From JBHJHP01 sp042219855 (GTDB lineage: Bacteria > Bacteroidota > Bacteroidia > Bacteroidales > UBA5342), in assembly GCF_042219855.1 (NCBI RefSeq), contig NZ_JBHJHP010000001.1, positions 372,001 to 436,000 on the forward strand: a stretch of 64,000 nt of DNA, read 5' to 3'. Shown here piece by piece: positions 17,819 to 26,595 of the stretch. Made by a program: the position numbers and the translations under genes. Each line of letters begins with the position of its first letter. The stretch's first letter is position 1. The notes beneath the pieces were generated by a model. The model saw only the letters and a list, made by a program, of their open reading frames with translations. It was not told the origin of the DNA and searched no databases.

Positions 17819-17850
17819 CGGGCAGGACGAAGTGCCTGCCCGATTTTTTT
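17819..17850 (+). terminator. Rho-independent terminator between hsp20 and thioredoxin
   Basis: A perfect 8-bp stem CGGGCAGG / CCTGCCCG with an 8-nt loop and a T-run. It ends only about 8 bp before the thioredoxin start codon, so it forms most of the latter's leader. Confidence 0.88.
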
Positions 17851-17857
17851 ATCTATA

Positions 17858-18157
17858 ATGAAGGGAAATTTTAATGCACTCATTAATTCAGATGTACCTG
17901 TATTAATTGATTTTTTTGCAGAGTGGTGTGGCCCGTGTAAAGTTCAGTCACCTATCCTGGCTCAGTTTGCTCGCGAAATGGAAGAAAAGGTAAAGGTGAT
18001 TAAAATTGATGTGGATAAAAACCAGGAGATCGCAGCACGTTTTCAGATTCGTGGGGTACCAACCCTGGCTCTCTTTAAAAACGGACAGAGTCTTTGGCGT
18101 CAGTCAGGTGTTGTGGATAAAAATCAACTAAGCGCTATTGTATCGCAATATATATGA
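17858..18157 (+). CDS. Thioredoxin
   Basis: 99 residues with the active site WCGPC (W23, C24, C27), the cis-proline loop RGVPTLALF and no signal peptide, so it is a cytoplasmic dithiol reductant. Slightly shorter than E. coli TrxA (109) because the N-terminal strand is reduced. It lies just downstream of the hsp20 terminator, which suggests expression either by read-through in stress or from a promoter hidden inside hsp20. Not clearly TrxA, so I give no symbol. Confidence 0.93.
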   Translation: MKGNFNALINSDVPVLIDFFAEWCGPCKVQSPILAQFAREMEEKVKVIKIDVDKNQEIAARFQIRGVPTLALFKNGQSLWRQSGVVDKNQLSAIVSQYI

Positions 18158-18343
18158 TTCTTTGGGGTGATTTAGTTAATTATCTATAAACGATATCATT
18201 ATTTGAATTTACCGGAGACATCTCAGGTTTATTAGTCGTATATTTAAACGTAAGATCGTTTTCCCATCCTGAGTTATGTTGCACCATCACGCTGCATACT
18301 TCCTCTTACCATGAATTCGATATTTAAATTTAAAACGTTAGTT

Positions 18344-18514
18344 ATGGCTAATAACATGTATAAAAAAAATCAGCCCACAGCTGTTTCTCCTGATATCAAT
18401 AACCTCAAGGAAGTAATCATCGATTTTAAAACCAGAATTTATATCGATAAGGATGCTGATGCTGAGGAAGCAAAAGAACGTTATCTTTCCCGTCTTGAAA
18501 GAAGAAAAAAGTAG
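18344..18514 (+). CDS. Small hypothetical protein
   Basis: 56 residues from ATG 18344; an upstream ATG at 18311 would add eleven. It is polar and helical in its C-terminal half (DADAEEAKERYLSRLERRKK). No known motif. It lies alone between thioredoxin and the ferredoxin-nitroreductase gene. The codon pattern looks coding, but the short size leaves doubt. Confidence 0.45.
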   Translation: MANNMYKKNQPTAVSPDINNLKEVIIDFKTRIYIDKDADAEEAKERYLSRLERRKK

Positions 18515-18596
18515 GGAACAGCGTACGAAGAAATAGCTTTATTATTGGTTTTGGCTAAAACTGTTTTCTCAAAATGAATACTTTCGCATAAAAAAT

Positions 18597-19430
18597 ATGC
18601 CTGCTATTGCATCTGATTTATGTACCCAATGTATGAAGTGTGTGAAGGATTGTCCTTCAGACGCCATTGAAATAGGCCATTGGCACATTAATGATTCCTG
18701 TATTCATTGTGGCCACTGTGTGGCGGTTTGCCCTGAACAGGCTGTAAAGCCCGAGTTTGGTGATGTGTTGCCAGTGATGAATTCAGGTATTGATCCCTTG
18801 ATATACCGTAATTTTACTGCAGACTTACGAAGTTGCAGATCTTATAAAGACAAAGCTGTACCTTCAGATTTGTTGGATGATATGATTACAAATATGAGCC
18901 GTTATCCTTCTGCCAGTAATAAAAGAACGGTTCAGGTAACAGCTGTAATGGACAGAAGGAGAATTCAGGAACTGAACGACCTTACGGCTAAAACGCTGTT
19001 AAAGGCAATAGGACTTCTGACACACCCAATAATCTCACCCTTCGTAAATCTGATTTCTCCTCAGTACGGCTTAAAAAGTCTGGAAGCATACAAGCAAAAG
19101 TATGCCAAAAGACAGGAAATCAATACATCCCAAATCTGTCATGGTGCGCCATTGGTATTACTTTTTCATGGCCCTGCAGGTAAATACAGTCTTGCCAAAG
19201 ACGATGCTTTAATCTGGGCAACATACACAACGCATTACGCTCACTCAGCCGGTCTTGGGAGTTGCTTCATCGGGTTTATTGTGAAAGCCATGGAACGTAG
19301 TAAAGGAATGAGAACAGCTTTTGGAATTCCGGATACACATCAGGTATTTGCAGCTCTGACAGTGGGTTACCCGAAGACAAAATATCTTAATGAAGTATCC
19401 AGAAAACCTCCGGAATACAACATAATCTGA
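18597..19430 (+). CDS. Ferredoxin-nitroreductase fusion protein
   Basis: 277 residues. The N-terminal ~55 residues are a two-cluster ferredoxin with CxxCxxCxxxC motifs (CTQCMKCVKDCP and CIHCGHCVAVCP). The rest is a nitroreductase-family FMN domain (FTADLRSCRSYKDKAVP, YPSASNKRTVQ, and a C-terminal ALTVGYPK). Such proteins transfer electrons from ferredoxin to flavin and reduce nitro compounds, quinones or unknown substrates in the cytoplasm. It is a single gene; the GntR-controlled ABC operon starts 87 bp later. Confidence 0.92.
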   Translation: MPAIASDLCTQCMKCVKDCPSDAIEIGHWHINDSCIHCGHCVAVCPEQAVKPEFGDVLPVMNSGIDPLIYRNFTADLRSCRSYKDKAVPSDLLDDMITNMSRYPSASNKRTVQVTAVMDRRRIQELNDLTAKTLLKAIGLLTHPIISPFVNLISPQYGLKSLEAYKQKYAKRQEINTSQICHGAPLVLLFHGPAGKYSLAKDDALIWATYTTHYAHSAGLGSCFIGFIVKAMERSKGMRTAFGIPDTHQVFAALTVGYPKTKYLNEVSRKPPEYNII

Positions 19431-19481
19431 TTATTTTTTAACGTTTACTTGCTTTTTACAAATAAACCATTTTAATTTGTA

Positions 19482-19503
19482 GTGTATTAATATACTAATA
19501 CAC
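19482..19503 (+). promoter_or_regulatory. Palindromic operator, likely for the GntR/YtrA regulator
   Basis: Perfect inverted repeat GTGTATTA-ATATAC-TAATACAC placed 14 bp before the ABC ATPase start. GntR/YtrA-type regulators bind such palindromes, and one is encoded in this operon, so autoregulation is likely. A TTAATTTG sequence just upstream could be the -7 box, which the operator would occlude. Confidence 0.6.
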
Positions 19504-19517
19504 CAAAACGATAGAAC

Positions 19518-20333
19518 ATGATAAAAATTGATCAGCTCACATTTGCTTACCGTAAACAGCCGGCTTTATACAATCAGCTTACCCTTGATATTCAGGGAGG
19601 AAGTATTGTAGGCCTGCTAGGGAAAAACGGTGCCGGCAAGACGACGCTATTAAAGCTCATTGCCGGATTGTTACAAACACAAGATAAAGGTAGCATCGAG
19701 ACTTTAGGTTTTAAGCCCGGATGCAGAAACCCTGAATTGCTGCGGGATATTTTCTTTATTCCGGAAGAGTTTGAATTACCTTCAGTATCCATGAAGGATT
19801 ATGTCAATGGCATTCGTGGGTTTTATCCCGGATTTGATTCAGATAAAATGGACAGAATACTGTCAGATTTTGAACTGGATCCGGGGCGGAAGCTTAACAA
19901 GCTCTCTTATGGACAGAAAAAGAAATTTCTGATCGCAGTGACTTTGTCCTGTGGCAGCAAGCTTTTAATCCTTGATGAACCTACCAATGGCCTGGATATT
20001 CCTTCAAAGGCCGTATTCAGAAAAGTGATTTCCGGTGCGTTAACTGAAGATCAGCTGGTACTGATATCTACGCATCAGGTTAAGGATATTGAGACCATAA
20101 TTGACAAGGTGATCATTGTGGATCAGGGCACTATTATACTGAGCCACAGCATCTATGATATTACAGAAAAGTTTTCTTTTAAATCGGTAACAGATCCGGA
20201 TAAGTATCAACCACTGTATCAGGAGGCGGTTCCTGGTGGATATAAGATTGTCACACCACGAAACGGTGATGAGACCGACCTGGATATTGAGATTTTATTT
20301 AATGCAGCCACCAAAGGCATCAGTTTCGACTAA
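19518..20333 (+). CDS. ABC transporter ATP-binding protein
   Basis: 271 residues with Walker A GKNGAGKTT, signature LSYGQKKKF, Walker B LLILDEPTNGLD and the H-loop STHQV. The 'YGQKKK' signature is characteristic of the YtrB/BcrA-like subgroup paired with GntR regulators in Firmicutes and Bacteroidota. It energises the membrane protein encoded next (8 bp away). Probable role: export or sensing of a cell-envelope-active compound; the substrate is unknown. Confidence 0.92.
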   Translation: MIKIDQLTFAYRKQPALYNQLTLDIQGGSIVGLLGKNGAGKTTLLKLIAGLLQTQDKGSIETLGFKPGCRNPELLRDIFFIPEEFELPSVSMKDYVNGIRGFYPGFDSDKMDRILSDFELDPGRKLNKLSYGQKKKFLIAVTLSCGSKLLILDEPTNGLDIPSKAVFRKVISGALTEDQLVLISTHQVKDIETIIDKVIIVDQGTIILSHSIYDITEKFSFKSVTDPDKYQPLYQEAVPGGYKIVTPRNGDETDLDIEILFNAATKGISFD

Positions 20334-20341
20334 AAAAGCTT

Positions 20342-21133
20342 ATGATTATGAATAGTATACAATCCATTTTTAGTATCAAACGTTTCGGTTTACTCATCAA
20401 ACGCGAAGTGATCATGAAACGGTCTTTTCTATTAATCGCCTCTGCAGGATTATTTATTGCCATTACAGCGGTGACCCTTTTCATCCTTGGAGTTGATCGC
20501 AATTACAGAAGCTGGGATATTAATAAACAGTCTGCTCTTTTTCTGGCTCTTTTTGCAATCTGTGGAATTGTGTTTTCCGGAACAGCTTTTCCTGCATTCA
20601 GAAATTCGAAAAAGACCATGGATTATCTGCTGGTACCAAATTCAATGACCGAAAAATATTTATTTGAAGTTTTGTTCAGGATTTTAATCTATATCCTTGT
20701 ATTTCCGGTACTGTTTTGGCTGGCCGCCAATTTTGCAGGAGCCATATTTAACAGCTTTACAACTACTCATTATGAGTTGGGATATAACCTTTGGACGCCA
20801 TTCAAAATGATCCATAAGGAAGTGCACTTTACACAAGGAGAGGTTACTATCTATGCCATGGTATTGTTTTTAATTTCCATTCCGTTTACCGGATCTGCTT
20901 TCTTTTCAAAAGCTCCGTTGTTTAAGACCATCATTTTTCTTGCAGTGCTTATTGGTACCTACTGGTTATATGGCTGGATCCTGGATGAAATATTTGGTTT
21001 TACACATGCACATGGTTTTGATCCTGATATAACAAAAGAAACCGGGATGAATATAGTTACGTCTGTTTTGGTTTTTTCAACTCTTGTTTTACATGCATCT
21101 GCATTTTTCAGGTTAAAGGAGAAGGAGGTTTAA
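20342..21133 (+). CDS. ABC transporter membrane protein
   Basis: 263 residues; a second ATG at 20348 is equally plausible. About six hydrophobic helices are visible, starting with FLLIASAGLFIAITAVTLFIL and ending with a helix before FFRLKEKEV. A conserved-looking YLLVPNSMTEKYLFEVLFRI cytoplasmic segment matches ABC-2-like permeases of Bacteroidota. It lies between the ATPase (8-bp gap) and the GntR regulator (1-bp gap) and is presumably the permease of this exporter. Confidence 0.85.
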   Translation: MIMNSIQSIFSIKRFGLLIKREVIMKRSFLLIASAGLFIAITAVTLFILGVDRNYRSWDINKQSALFLALFAICGIVFSGTAFPAFRNSKKTMDYLLVPNSMTEKYLFEVLFRILIYILVFPVLFWLAANFAGAIFNSFTTTHYELGYNLWTPFKMIHKEVHFTQGEVTIYAMVLFLISIPFTGSAFFSKAPLFKTIIFLAVLIGTYWLYGWILDEIFGFTHAHGFDPDITKETGMNIVTSVLVFSTLVLHASAFFRLKEKEV

Positions 21134-21134
21134 T

Positions 21135-21506
21135 ATGGAATTTAAAAATACCAAAAGTATCTTTCAGCAAATTGGTGATACCATTTGTGAGAAGATTCTG
21201 AATGAAGTATTCCATCCCGGAGATCGATTACCTTCGGTAAGGGAGATGGGAGCTGACATCGGGGTTAATCCCAATACCGTAATGCGAACCTATACTGAAC
21301 TTCAGAACGATAATATTATCAGTAATAAAAGAGGCATCGGCTTTTTTATCAATGACGATGCCGTGAAGATAATCCTGAATAACAGGAAGAAAGAATTTTT
21401 TGAGCAGGAGCTACCTGAATTTATAAAAAAGGTTGATCTGCTGAATCTTTCAAAGGAGGAGATGGAGCCCATAATTATTAACCTGCAAAAATGTATAAAA
21501 CAATGA
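21135..21506 (+). CDS. GntR-family (YtrA-type) transcriptional regulator
   Basis: 123 residues. The N-terminal winged helix (about residues 10-75) contains DRLPSVREMGADIGVNPNTVMRTYTEL, a classic GntR helix-turn-helix. The C-terminal ~45 residues are a short helical dimerisation region without the FadR or UTRA ligand domain, as in the YtrA subfamily. It likely represses its own operon through the palindrome at 19482-19503. The next gene starts in the ATGA overlap with its stop. Confidence 0.92.
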   Translation: MEFKNTKSIFQQIGDTICEKILNEVFHPGDRLPSVREMGADIGVNPNTVMRTYTELQNDNIISNKRGIGFFINDDAVKIILNNRKKEFFEQELPEFIKKVDLLNLSKEEMEPIIINLQKCIKQ

Positions 21507-22174
21507 AAACAAGTAAAATAATTCTATTCTCTTATATAAGTCTTCTGGCACTGATTTTTCTGGGTTTTGTAATATATCTTACTCAATTTGATCACGAAAC
21601 CAGGCACAGGGAACAGATGAATTATAAAACCATATCTGAGGAACTACCGTCATTCAAATATATTTCTGTTGATGGAGAATCCATAAAAATTAAGGGTGGT
21701 GATAAATCAGAATTAAGCGTTATGGTTAAGCCTGATACAATAATTGCAAAACTAAACTACAATTGTGAAAATGACACCTTGTATATCAGTCACTCAGATT
21801 TGAATAATAATCTCACCATTCACATTAAAGAACCCTCTACGGTTAATGTAATCTCCAACAGAAGTCGGATATGGATCACAAACCTTAATGCGGACACATT
21901 AAATTACAAAGGGTTAAACGGTAGTGAAATAAATGGATTCAACGACACTAAAATACAGGTTGTCAATGCTGCTCTGTCAGAATCACGGTTCCATGCTTAT
22001 AACGGATCGTTTGACCAAATGCGTCTGGATGCGGACAGAAGTAATGTGAATGTCAGGTGTATGATGTCGGAAATAACAGGACAGATTAAGGATAATTCCG
22101 AGGTTCGGTTCAATAATGCCGACATCTTAAACATGAAAAAAGATAAAAGCAGCCGGTTTTACTGTTATCCGTAA
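21503..22174 (+). CDS. Membrane-anchored beta-helix-like protein (DUF2807-like)
   Basis: 223 residues from ATG 21503, which overlaps the GntR stop as ATGA; an earlier in-frame ATG at 21491 is less likely. One N-terminal membrane helix (KIILFSYISLLALIFLGFVIYL) precedes an extracytoplasmic region of short beta-strands rich in Asn and Asp (SRIWITNLNADTLNYKG, EINGFNDTKIQVVNAALSES) like the head domains of putative auto-transporter adhesin proteins (DUF2807/GIN). Fourth gene of the ABC/GntR operon; function unknown. A terminator follows. Confidence 0.75.
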   Translation: MKTSKIILFSYISLLALIFLGFVIYLTQFDHETRHREQMNYKTISEELPSFKYISVDGESIKIKGGDKSELSVMVKPDTIIAKLNYNCENDTLYISHSDLNNNLTIHIKEPSTVNVISNRSRIWITNLNADTLNYKGLNGSEINGFNDTKIQVVNAALSESRFHAYNGSFDQMRLDADRSNVNVRCMMSEITGQIKDNSEVRFNNADILNMKKDKSSRFYCYP

Positions 22175-22180
22175 AATACC

Positions 22181-22210
22181 TTTTCCAAAGCTTTAAGCTT
22201 TGGAAAATTT
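22181..22210 (+). terminator. Terminator of the ABC/GntR operon
   Basis: Perfect 11-bp stem TTTTCCAAAGC / GCTTTGGAAAA with a 5-nt loop and T-rich flank. It is symmetrical enough to work on both strands. Confidence 0.8.
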
Positions 22211-22215
22211 GAATA

Positions 22216-22261
22216 ACATAAAAAAGCGGAAGAGGAGAGTTGTACTTTCCTGCTTCCGCTT
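22216..22261 (-). terminator. Terminator of the VWA lipoprotein gene
   Basis: On the minus strand an AGCGGAAG / CTTCCGCT stem with an extra AGGA/TCCT inner pairing is followed by a run of T. It starts 13 bp after the VWA stop codon. Confidence 0.8.
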
Positions 22262-22273
22262 AGTTCTGAAAAG

Positions 22274-23722
22274 CTATTTTGAAACTAATTCAACAAATTC
22301 CTGACGATAGCCGTGTGGATCAAACGATTTGGCATTTTTAGCCAGATCGATCAGCATCTGTTGATTCACTATACCTTTGTAGTCAGATTCTTTCATCAGC
22401 AGTCCGAATCCGGCTACAACTGATACAAACCGCATATTTTCAGATGCGGAGCCAATATTTACCGGTTCTGAGGTGACCTCATGTGAGATCAACCGGCTTT
22501 GTTCCTCATCCGGTTTTTTATATCTGAAGTCAAACTGAGCATAGGTTCCATCGGTATGTTGTGGGTTCATCACAATTTCATAGAGTGCCGTTATGGTTTG
22601 TGTTGAACCAATCTCACCGGCATCGGTTGAATCATTTTTAAAATCTTCATCATCCATCTGCCTGTTTTCATAACCTATAAGTCTGTAGCTTTCAATTTTG
22701 TCCGGATTAAATGTAAGCTGTATGCGGGCATCCTTAGCCACAGTATAGAATTTTGCAAGTTCATAGGTAAACACCTTTTTTATCTGGTTGGCATTATCTA
22801 TATATTCATAATTCCCGTTGCCCTTATTGGCTACCTGTTCCATCATGTAATCGTTCAGATTTCCTGTTCCAACTCCCAAAACAGTAAGATATACACCACT
22901 CTCACGTTCTTCCTCAATCAATTCAACAAGGTCTTCAGTAGAGTAGGGACCAACATTAAAATCGCCATCTGTACCAAGAATTACCCGGTTGTTTCCGCCC
23001 TCAATAAAGTTTTCTTCTGCAATGACATAGGCTGTTTTAATGCCTTCAGCACCGGCAGTAGAGCCACCTGCACCCAGTTTATCTATGGCTTTTTTAATCT
23101 TGCTTTTTTCTGATCCTGAGGTTGACTGGAGCAACACACCGGCCTGACCGGCATAGGTTACAATAGCTATTCTGTCATTTTGACCGAGGTTATCCACCAT
23201 GGTTTTAAACCCGGCTTTGAGAGTCTCAAGTTTGTCGTCATAACTCATGGATCCGGATACATCAATCAAAAATACATAATTGGAAGGTGGTAATTCATTA
23301 ACGGGAATGCTCTTTCCTTTCATGCCGAGTCGTAAAAGGTAATGTTCACTGTTCCATGGACAGGTAGATAATTCTGAATTCAGGGACACATTCTCACCAT
23401 CTGTTGGCTCAGGATAATCGAATGTAAAATAATTGATGTATTCTTCAATTCTTACGGATGCAGCAGGTGGATTTTGTCCGGAATTAATAAAACGACGCAT
23501 ATTGGCATATGACCCGCCATCGGCATCAACCGAAAATGTGGAAACAGGATCGTCAGTTACATTTACAAACGGATTTTCTCCGTAATCTTTATACTGTTCA
23601 TTTCCCGGGATACCCTGCAAATCAGAATATGCATAAAAGCCGGTTTCATAATCCCCGGTACTGCAGGAGCTGATGATTAGAATAAGAATTGTAAAGAAAA
23701 GAAGGTTTAAGTAAAGTTTCAT
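22274..23722 (-). CDS. von Willebrand factor A domain lipoprotein (YfbK-like)
   Basis: 482 residues. A signal peptide ends at IISSC (lipobox), giving an envelope lipoprotein. An N-terminal vWF-associated domain (STFSVDADGGSYANMRRFI ... EEYINYFTFDYPEP) precedes the VWA domain with MIDAS motif DVSGSMS and its T/D partners (LGTDGDFNVG). The C-terminal ~170 residues match the DUF3520 region. This is the complete YfbK architecture. VWA proteins bind metal-dependent partners; the physiological role of YfbK-like proteins is unclear. It stands as a single gene. Confidence 0.93.
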   Translation of the reverse strand: MKLYLNLLFFTILILIISSCSTGDYETGFYAYSDLQGIPGNEQYKDYGENPFVNVTDDPVSTFSVDADGGSYANMRRFINSGQNPPAASVRIEEYINYFTFDYPEPTDGENVSLNSELSTCPWNSEHYLLRLGMKGKSIPVNELPPSNYVFLIDVSGSMSYDDKLETLKAGFKTMVDNLGQNDRIAIVTYAGQAGVLLQSTSGSEKSKIKKAIDKLGAGGSTAGAEGIKTAYVIAEENFIEGGNNRVILGTDGDFNVGPYSTEDLVELIEEERESGVYLTVLGVGTGNLNDYMMEQVANKGNGNYEYIDNANQIKKVFTYELAKFYTVAKDARIQLTFNPDKIESYRLIGYENRQMDDEDFKNDSTDAGEIGSTQTITALYEIVMNPQHTDGTYAQFDFRYKKPDEEQSRLISHEVTSEPVNIGSASENMRFVSVVAGFGLLMKESDYKGIVNQQMLIDLAKNAKSFDPHGYRQEFVELVSK

Positions 23723-23825
23723 GGTTACATATTTTTATTTATTAGACATGTAACAGAGGAAGCTTACTTAAAAATGGTTGCATTTAATGTGCCAGTCCGT
23801 TTTTTATTTAAACAGGAATGAATCT

Positions 23826-25250
23826 TTACCAATAAATTTTGTGAATATAATTTGATGATTGAGACTGAAACTTAATGATATAAATGTCGTGGTCATGCAA
23901 TGGAATGACAGTTGTACCTTTTGCAATCTCTGTTTCCAGCTTTTTCTGCCCGTCAAGCTTGAAAACAGTTATAATACCCTCATGATCCGTTTCAATTTGG
24001 ATACCGTTTTCTCCTGCCCAGATCCAGGTTTTAGGAGGCGATACCTGTATTACTTTTGTATATTCATCAGATATCTTACCAACACCGGAATATGATTTCA
24101 CAATAGCAGGGACATCGGTAGTTTGAGTTAATACTCCTGCATAATCATAGAGGTCTGAAGGCAGGAAAATGCAGGCACGCACAAACTCTTCACTGCTGCT
24201 CAGAGGATCAGATTTTGCACCGTTAATATTTGAAATCCCTTCCGGAAGTCTGCTACAATTTTCAAATATATTGTTAACCAGCAGGCCCTGACCGTTTTCT
24301 GAAAGTTTTCCGAATACCGGCTTTTTTGAGTCTTTAAAGTAATTGTTTTCGATGTAACAGTTGGTATTGATGCGCAGATCCAGACCATCACCTTCACAAT
24401 CCTCCATAAAATTGTTAAAATAATGATGTTGCCCGAACCGCAAAAGAGGAAGCCTTGATCCGTAGATTCTATAGAAATAGTTGTGGTGAAAGGTTATGGT
24501 CCGGTTATAATCATCGCTGCTGCCTTTCCCTGACAACATAGCCTTGGAGTGATCATGAAAATAGCACCACGAAATAGTCAAGTTTTGTACATTGTTCTTA
24601 TTGTCCAACAAACCGTCGTACCGGTCTTTGTTATCAATGTTCTCATTATAAAACTCACAATGGTCAATCCAGATGTGCTGGCTGATGCGTTCCGCTTCAG
24701 GAATACTTTCTGCATCAGCCTGAATACCGATACAGTCTGGATCTCCGATTGTGGTGACACCGTCCGTATCCAGAATCTTATATTCACCGTCGCGTGTTGC
24801 AGGAACATCTTTCATCGTGAACCGGATGTTATGGATGATGATGTTTGACTGGCATTGAACCACCAGTCCGATACGGTTGAAAAAGGCCTGATCACCGATG
24901 CCTATGAGTGTTTTGTTGGATCCTACCCGTAAAACAGCTCCAAAAGTTGTTGCTATGGCACCTGGTGTATCACTGCTTACGATACTTCCATCTGCATCCA
25001 CCCACGTATCAACACCGGTATTAAATTCTTTGGTAATTCGAATAATATAAGGTATTGATGTCGCTTCAACATACTGCTTTAATTCGGTAAATGTGGTTGG
25101 CGTTATAATCTGACCACCCTCTCCACCGGTTGTTCCACCGTTGAGCGTAGCAAAACCGATCATGCTGAAGTCCGGTGTCTGACTTTGGTTCAAGGCCGAA
25201 ATCAAAAAAAGAGATATGATTAAAATCGTCTTAAGCGCTTTTTCTTTCAT
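23826..25250 (-). CDS. Pectate lyase (polysaccharide lyase family 1)
   Basis: 474 residues with a signal peptide (LKTILIISLFLISALNQSQ). The parallel beta-helix shows PL1 landmarks: GFATLNGGTTGGEGG near the mature N-terminus, IWIDHCEFYNE (the vWiDH motif), and a SRLPLLRFGQHHYFNN stretch bearing the catalytic arginine region. It cleaves alpha-1,4-galacturonan by beta-elimination using Ca2+. The last ~70 residues form a separate small beta domain, not a clear type IX sorting signal. With the GH54 gene 18 kb away it suggests growth on pectin-rich plant material. Confidence 0.92.
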   Translation of the reverse strand: MKEKALKTILIISLFLISALNQSQTPDFSMIGFATLNGGTTGGEGGQIITPTTFTELKQYVEATSIPYIIRITKEFNTGVDTWVDADGSIVSSDTPGAIATTFGAVLRVGSNKTLIGIGDQAFFNRIGLVVQCQSNIIIHNIRFTMKDVPATRDGEYKILDTDGVTTIGDPDCIGIQADAESIPEAERISQHIWIDHCEFYNENIDNKDRYDGLLDNKNNVQNLTISWCYFHDHSKAMLSGKGSSDDYNRTITFHHNYFYRIYGSRLPLLRFGQHHYFNNFMEDCEGDGLDLRINTNCYIENNYFKDSKKPVFGKLSENGQGLLVNNIFENCSRLPEGISNINGAKSDPLSSSEEFVRACIFLPSDLYDYAGVLTQTTDVPAIVKSYSGVGKISDEYTKVIQVSPPKTWIWAGENGIQIETDHEGIITVFKLDGQKKLETEIAKGTTVIPLHDHDIYIIKFQSQSSNYIHKIYW

Positions 25251-25339
25251 TATTATATTCGTTAGCGGGCTATAAAATTAACAATAAATGCATACCTGCA
25301 AGCACGAAAGCATTTCTTATCTCTTTAAATCAGTGAGAC

Positions 25340-25373
25340 TGTAATTTCAGAAACGAAGTGAAATGAAATTACA
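25340..25373. repeat. Hairpin repeat with ACGAAGT loop in a repeat-like intergenic region
   Basis: TGTAATTTC / GAAATTACA (9-bp perfect stem) encloses an ACGAAGTGAA loop core, the same loop class as one copy of the array at 47.9 kb. The rest of the 257-bp spacer (25251-25507) is also palindrome-rich (GATCCC...GGGATC at 25384-25410; GC-rich stretch near 25430-25500) and has no open frame. It looks like a degenerate dispersed intergenic repeat. Confidence 0.5.
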
Positions 25374-25507
25374 AAGTCGAACCGATCCCGAGCTTTTGTC
25401 GAGGGATCTATGATCTATGGGTTTTATTTCCCGCCGCTTGGGACGATTAAACGAATAATTCTTTATTGTTACCCCGTCTGCTATGCCGCGGGGGCCCTCA
25501 TTTATGC

Positions 25508-26545
25508 TTATCTTGGCCGTATTTCACGTCGCATAAACATGTAATAGGAGATGAGAAAACAGATGAGGGTAAGCGCAATCAGTCCGGTAAGTTGAGGCCA
25601 GACCACCATTAAACTTTGTCCCAGAGGTAAAGGGCCCGGGATGGCGCCCTGTATCTGTCCCTGGGTTAAGGGGCCCAGACTGCGCACCGAAGGTACCAAA
25701 AGAGTAGAGGTGATCTCACTGAACAGTTCATTTGGCATAATTTGCGTAAGTCCGTATTTCAGTGTTTCATATCTGAAGATTGTTCTGGGCAAAGCGTATC
25801 TTGATGGTTGTATTCCCTTTAAAACCAGATTCAACAGAAGCGGATAAAATACGGTGAAAAATAACCATACTGCGATGCCTGACAATGCAGATGTGGCCGC
25901 TTGCTTAAATCTAACGGAAAACAGAATAGACAGGTTCAGCCAAAAGGAAACATAAATAACGCTTATAAGCGTATAAACCATTATTCTCAGAAATTCTTCA
26001 GGTGTGGGAGGTATTCCCAGTGCTAACAGCCCGGTTCCTATAACCAGGAAACTAAGCGAGAAAAACATGATGGCAATCACTACAGTGCCTGCAATAAATT
26101 TTGAATTCAAAACATAATCGCGTGGTACAGGTTGAGCCAGAATCCTGCTTAAAGTTCCCCTGTTTTGCTCTGAATTAATAGCGTCGAAACCAATGCTGAT
26201 TCCCAACAAAGGCCCCAGAAAACTGACAAAAACAAAAAATGAGGGAAGGGTTCCGTCTGACTGTGTAAACAACTTTAGAAAAAAGAACGCATCATTTGAA
26301 GCACTTTTTTTTACCACCTCGGCAAAACCTGAAAGTGATACATAAAGAGAGCCCAGGCAGGTGAGAGAAATAATTATCAGAAGTATAATAAACCTCCAGC
26401 TTCTTACATGATCCGAAATTTCTTTCCGTACCATGTTCCAAAACGTGGAGGATAGCGGATTTTCAATCATTCCTGTAGATGAGAATAAATTTTTAAATGA
26501 GGTTAAATCTGATGCCGGATTTTGTTGTATTGTACTGAATTTCAT
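25508..26545 (-). CDS. ABC-2 type transporter permease
   Basis: 345 residues with six hydrophobic helices. The cytoplasmic N-terminus (WNMVRKEISDHVRSWRF) and the segment GFDAINSEQNRGTLSRILAQ followed by PVPRDYVLNSKF are typical of NosY-like ABC-2 permeases. It follows the ABC ATPase gene by 50 bp in a three-gene operon with an extracytoplasmic NEW3 protein. The exported molecule is unknown; such sets are found in archaea and bacteria with surface roles. Confidence 0.9.
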   Translation of the reverse strand: MKFSTIQQNPASDLTSFKNLFSSTGMIENPLSSTFWNMVRKEISDHVRSWRFIILLIIISLTCLGSLYVSLSGFAEVVKKSASNDAFFFLKLFTQSDGTLPSFFVFVSFLGPLLGISIGFDAINSEQNRGTLSRILAQPVPRDYVLNSKFIAGTVVIAIMFFSLSFLVIGTGLLALGIPPTPEEFLRIMVYTLISVIYVSFWLNLSILFSVRFKQAATSALSGIAVWLFFTVFYPLLLNLVLKGIQPSRYALPRTIFRYETLKYGLTQIMPNELFSEITSTLLVPSVRSLGPLTQGQIQGAIPGPLPLGQSLMVVWPQLTGLIALTLICFLISYYMFMRREIRPR

Positions 26546-26595
26546 GCTTGAAAAATTATAAATTCAACTAAATCTGCTTAAAATGCTAACTGTAT

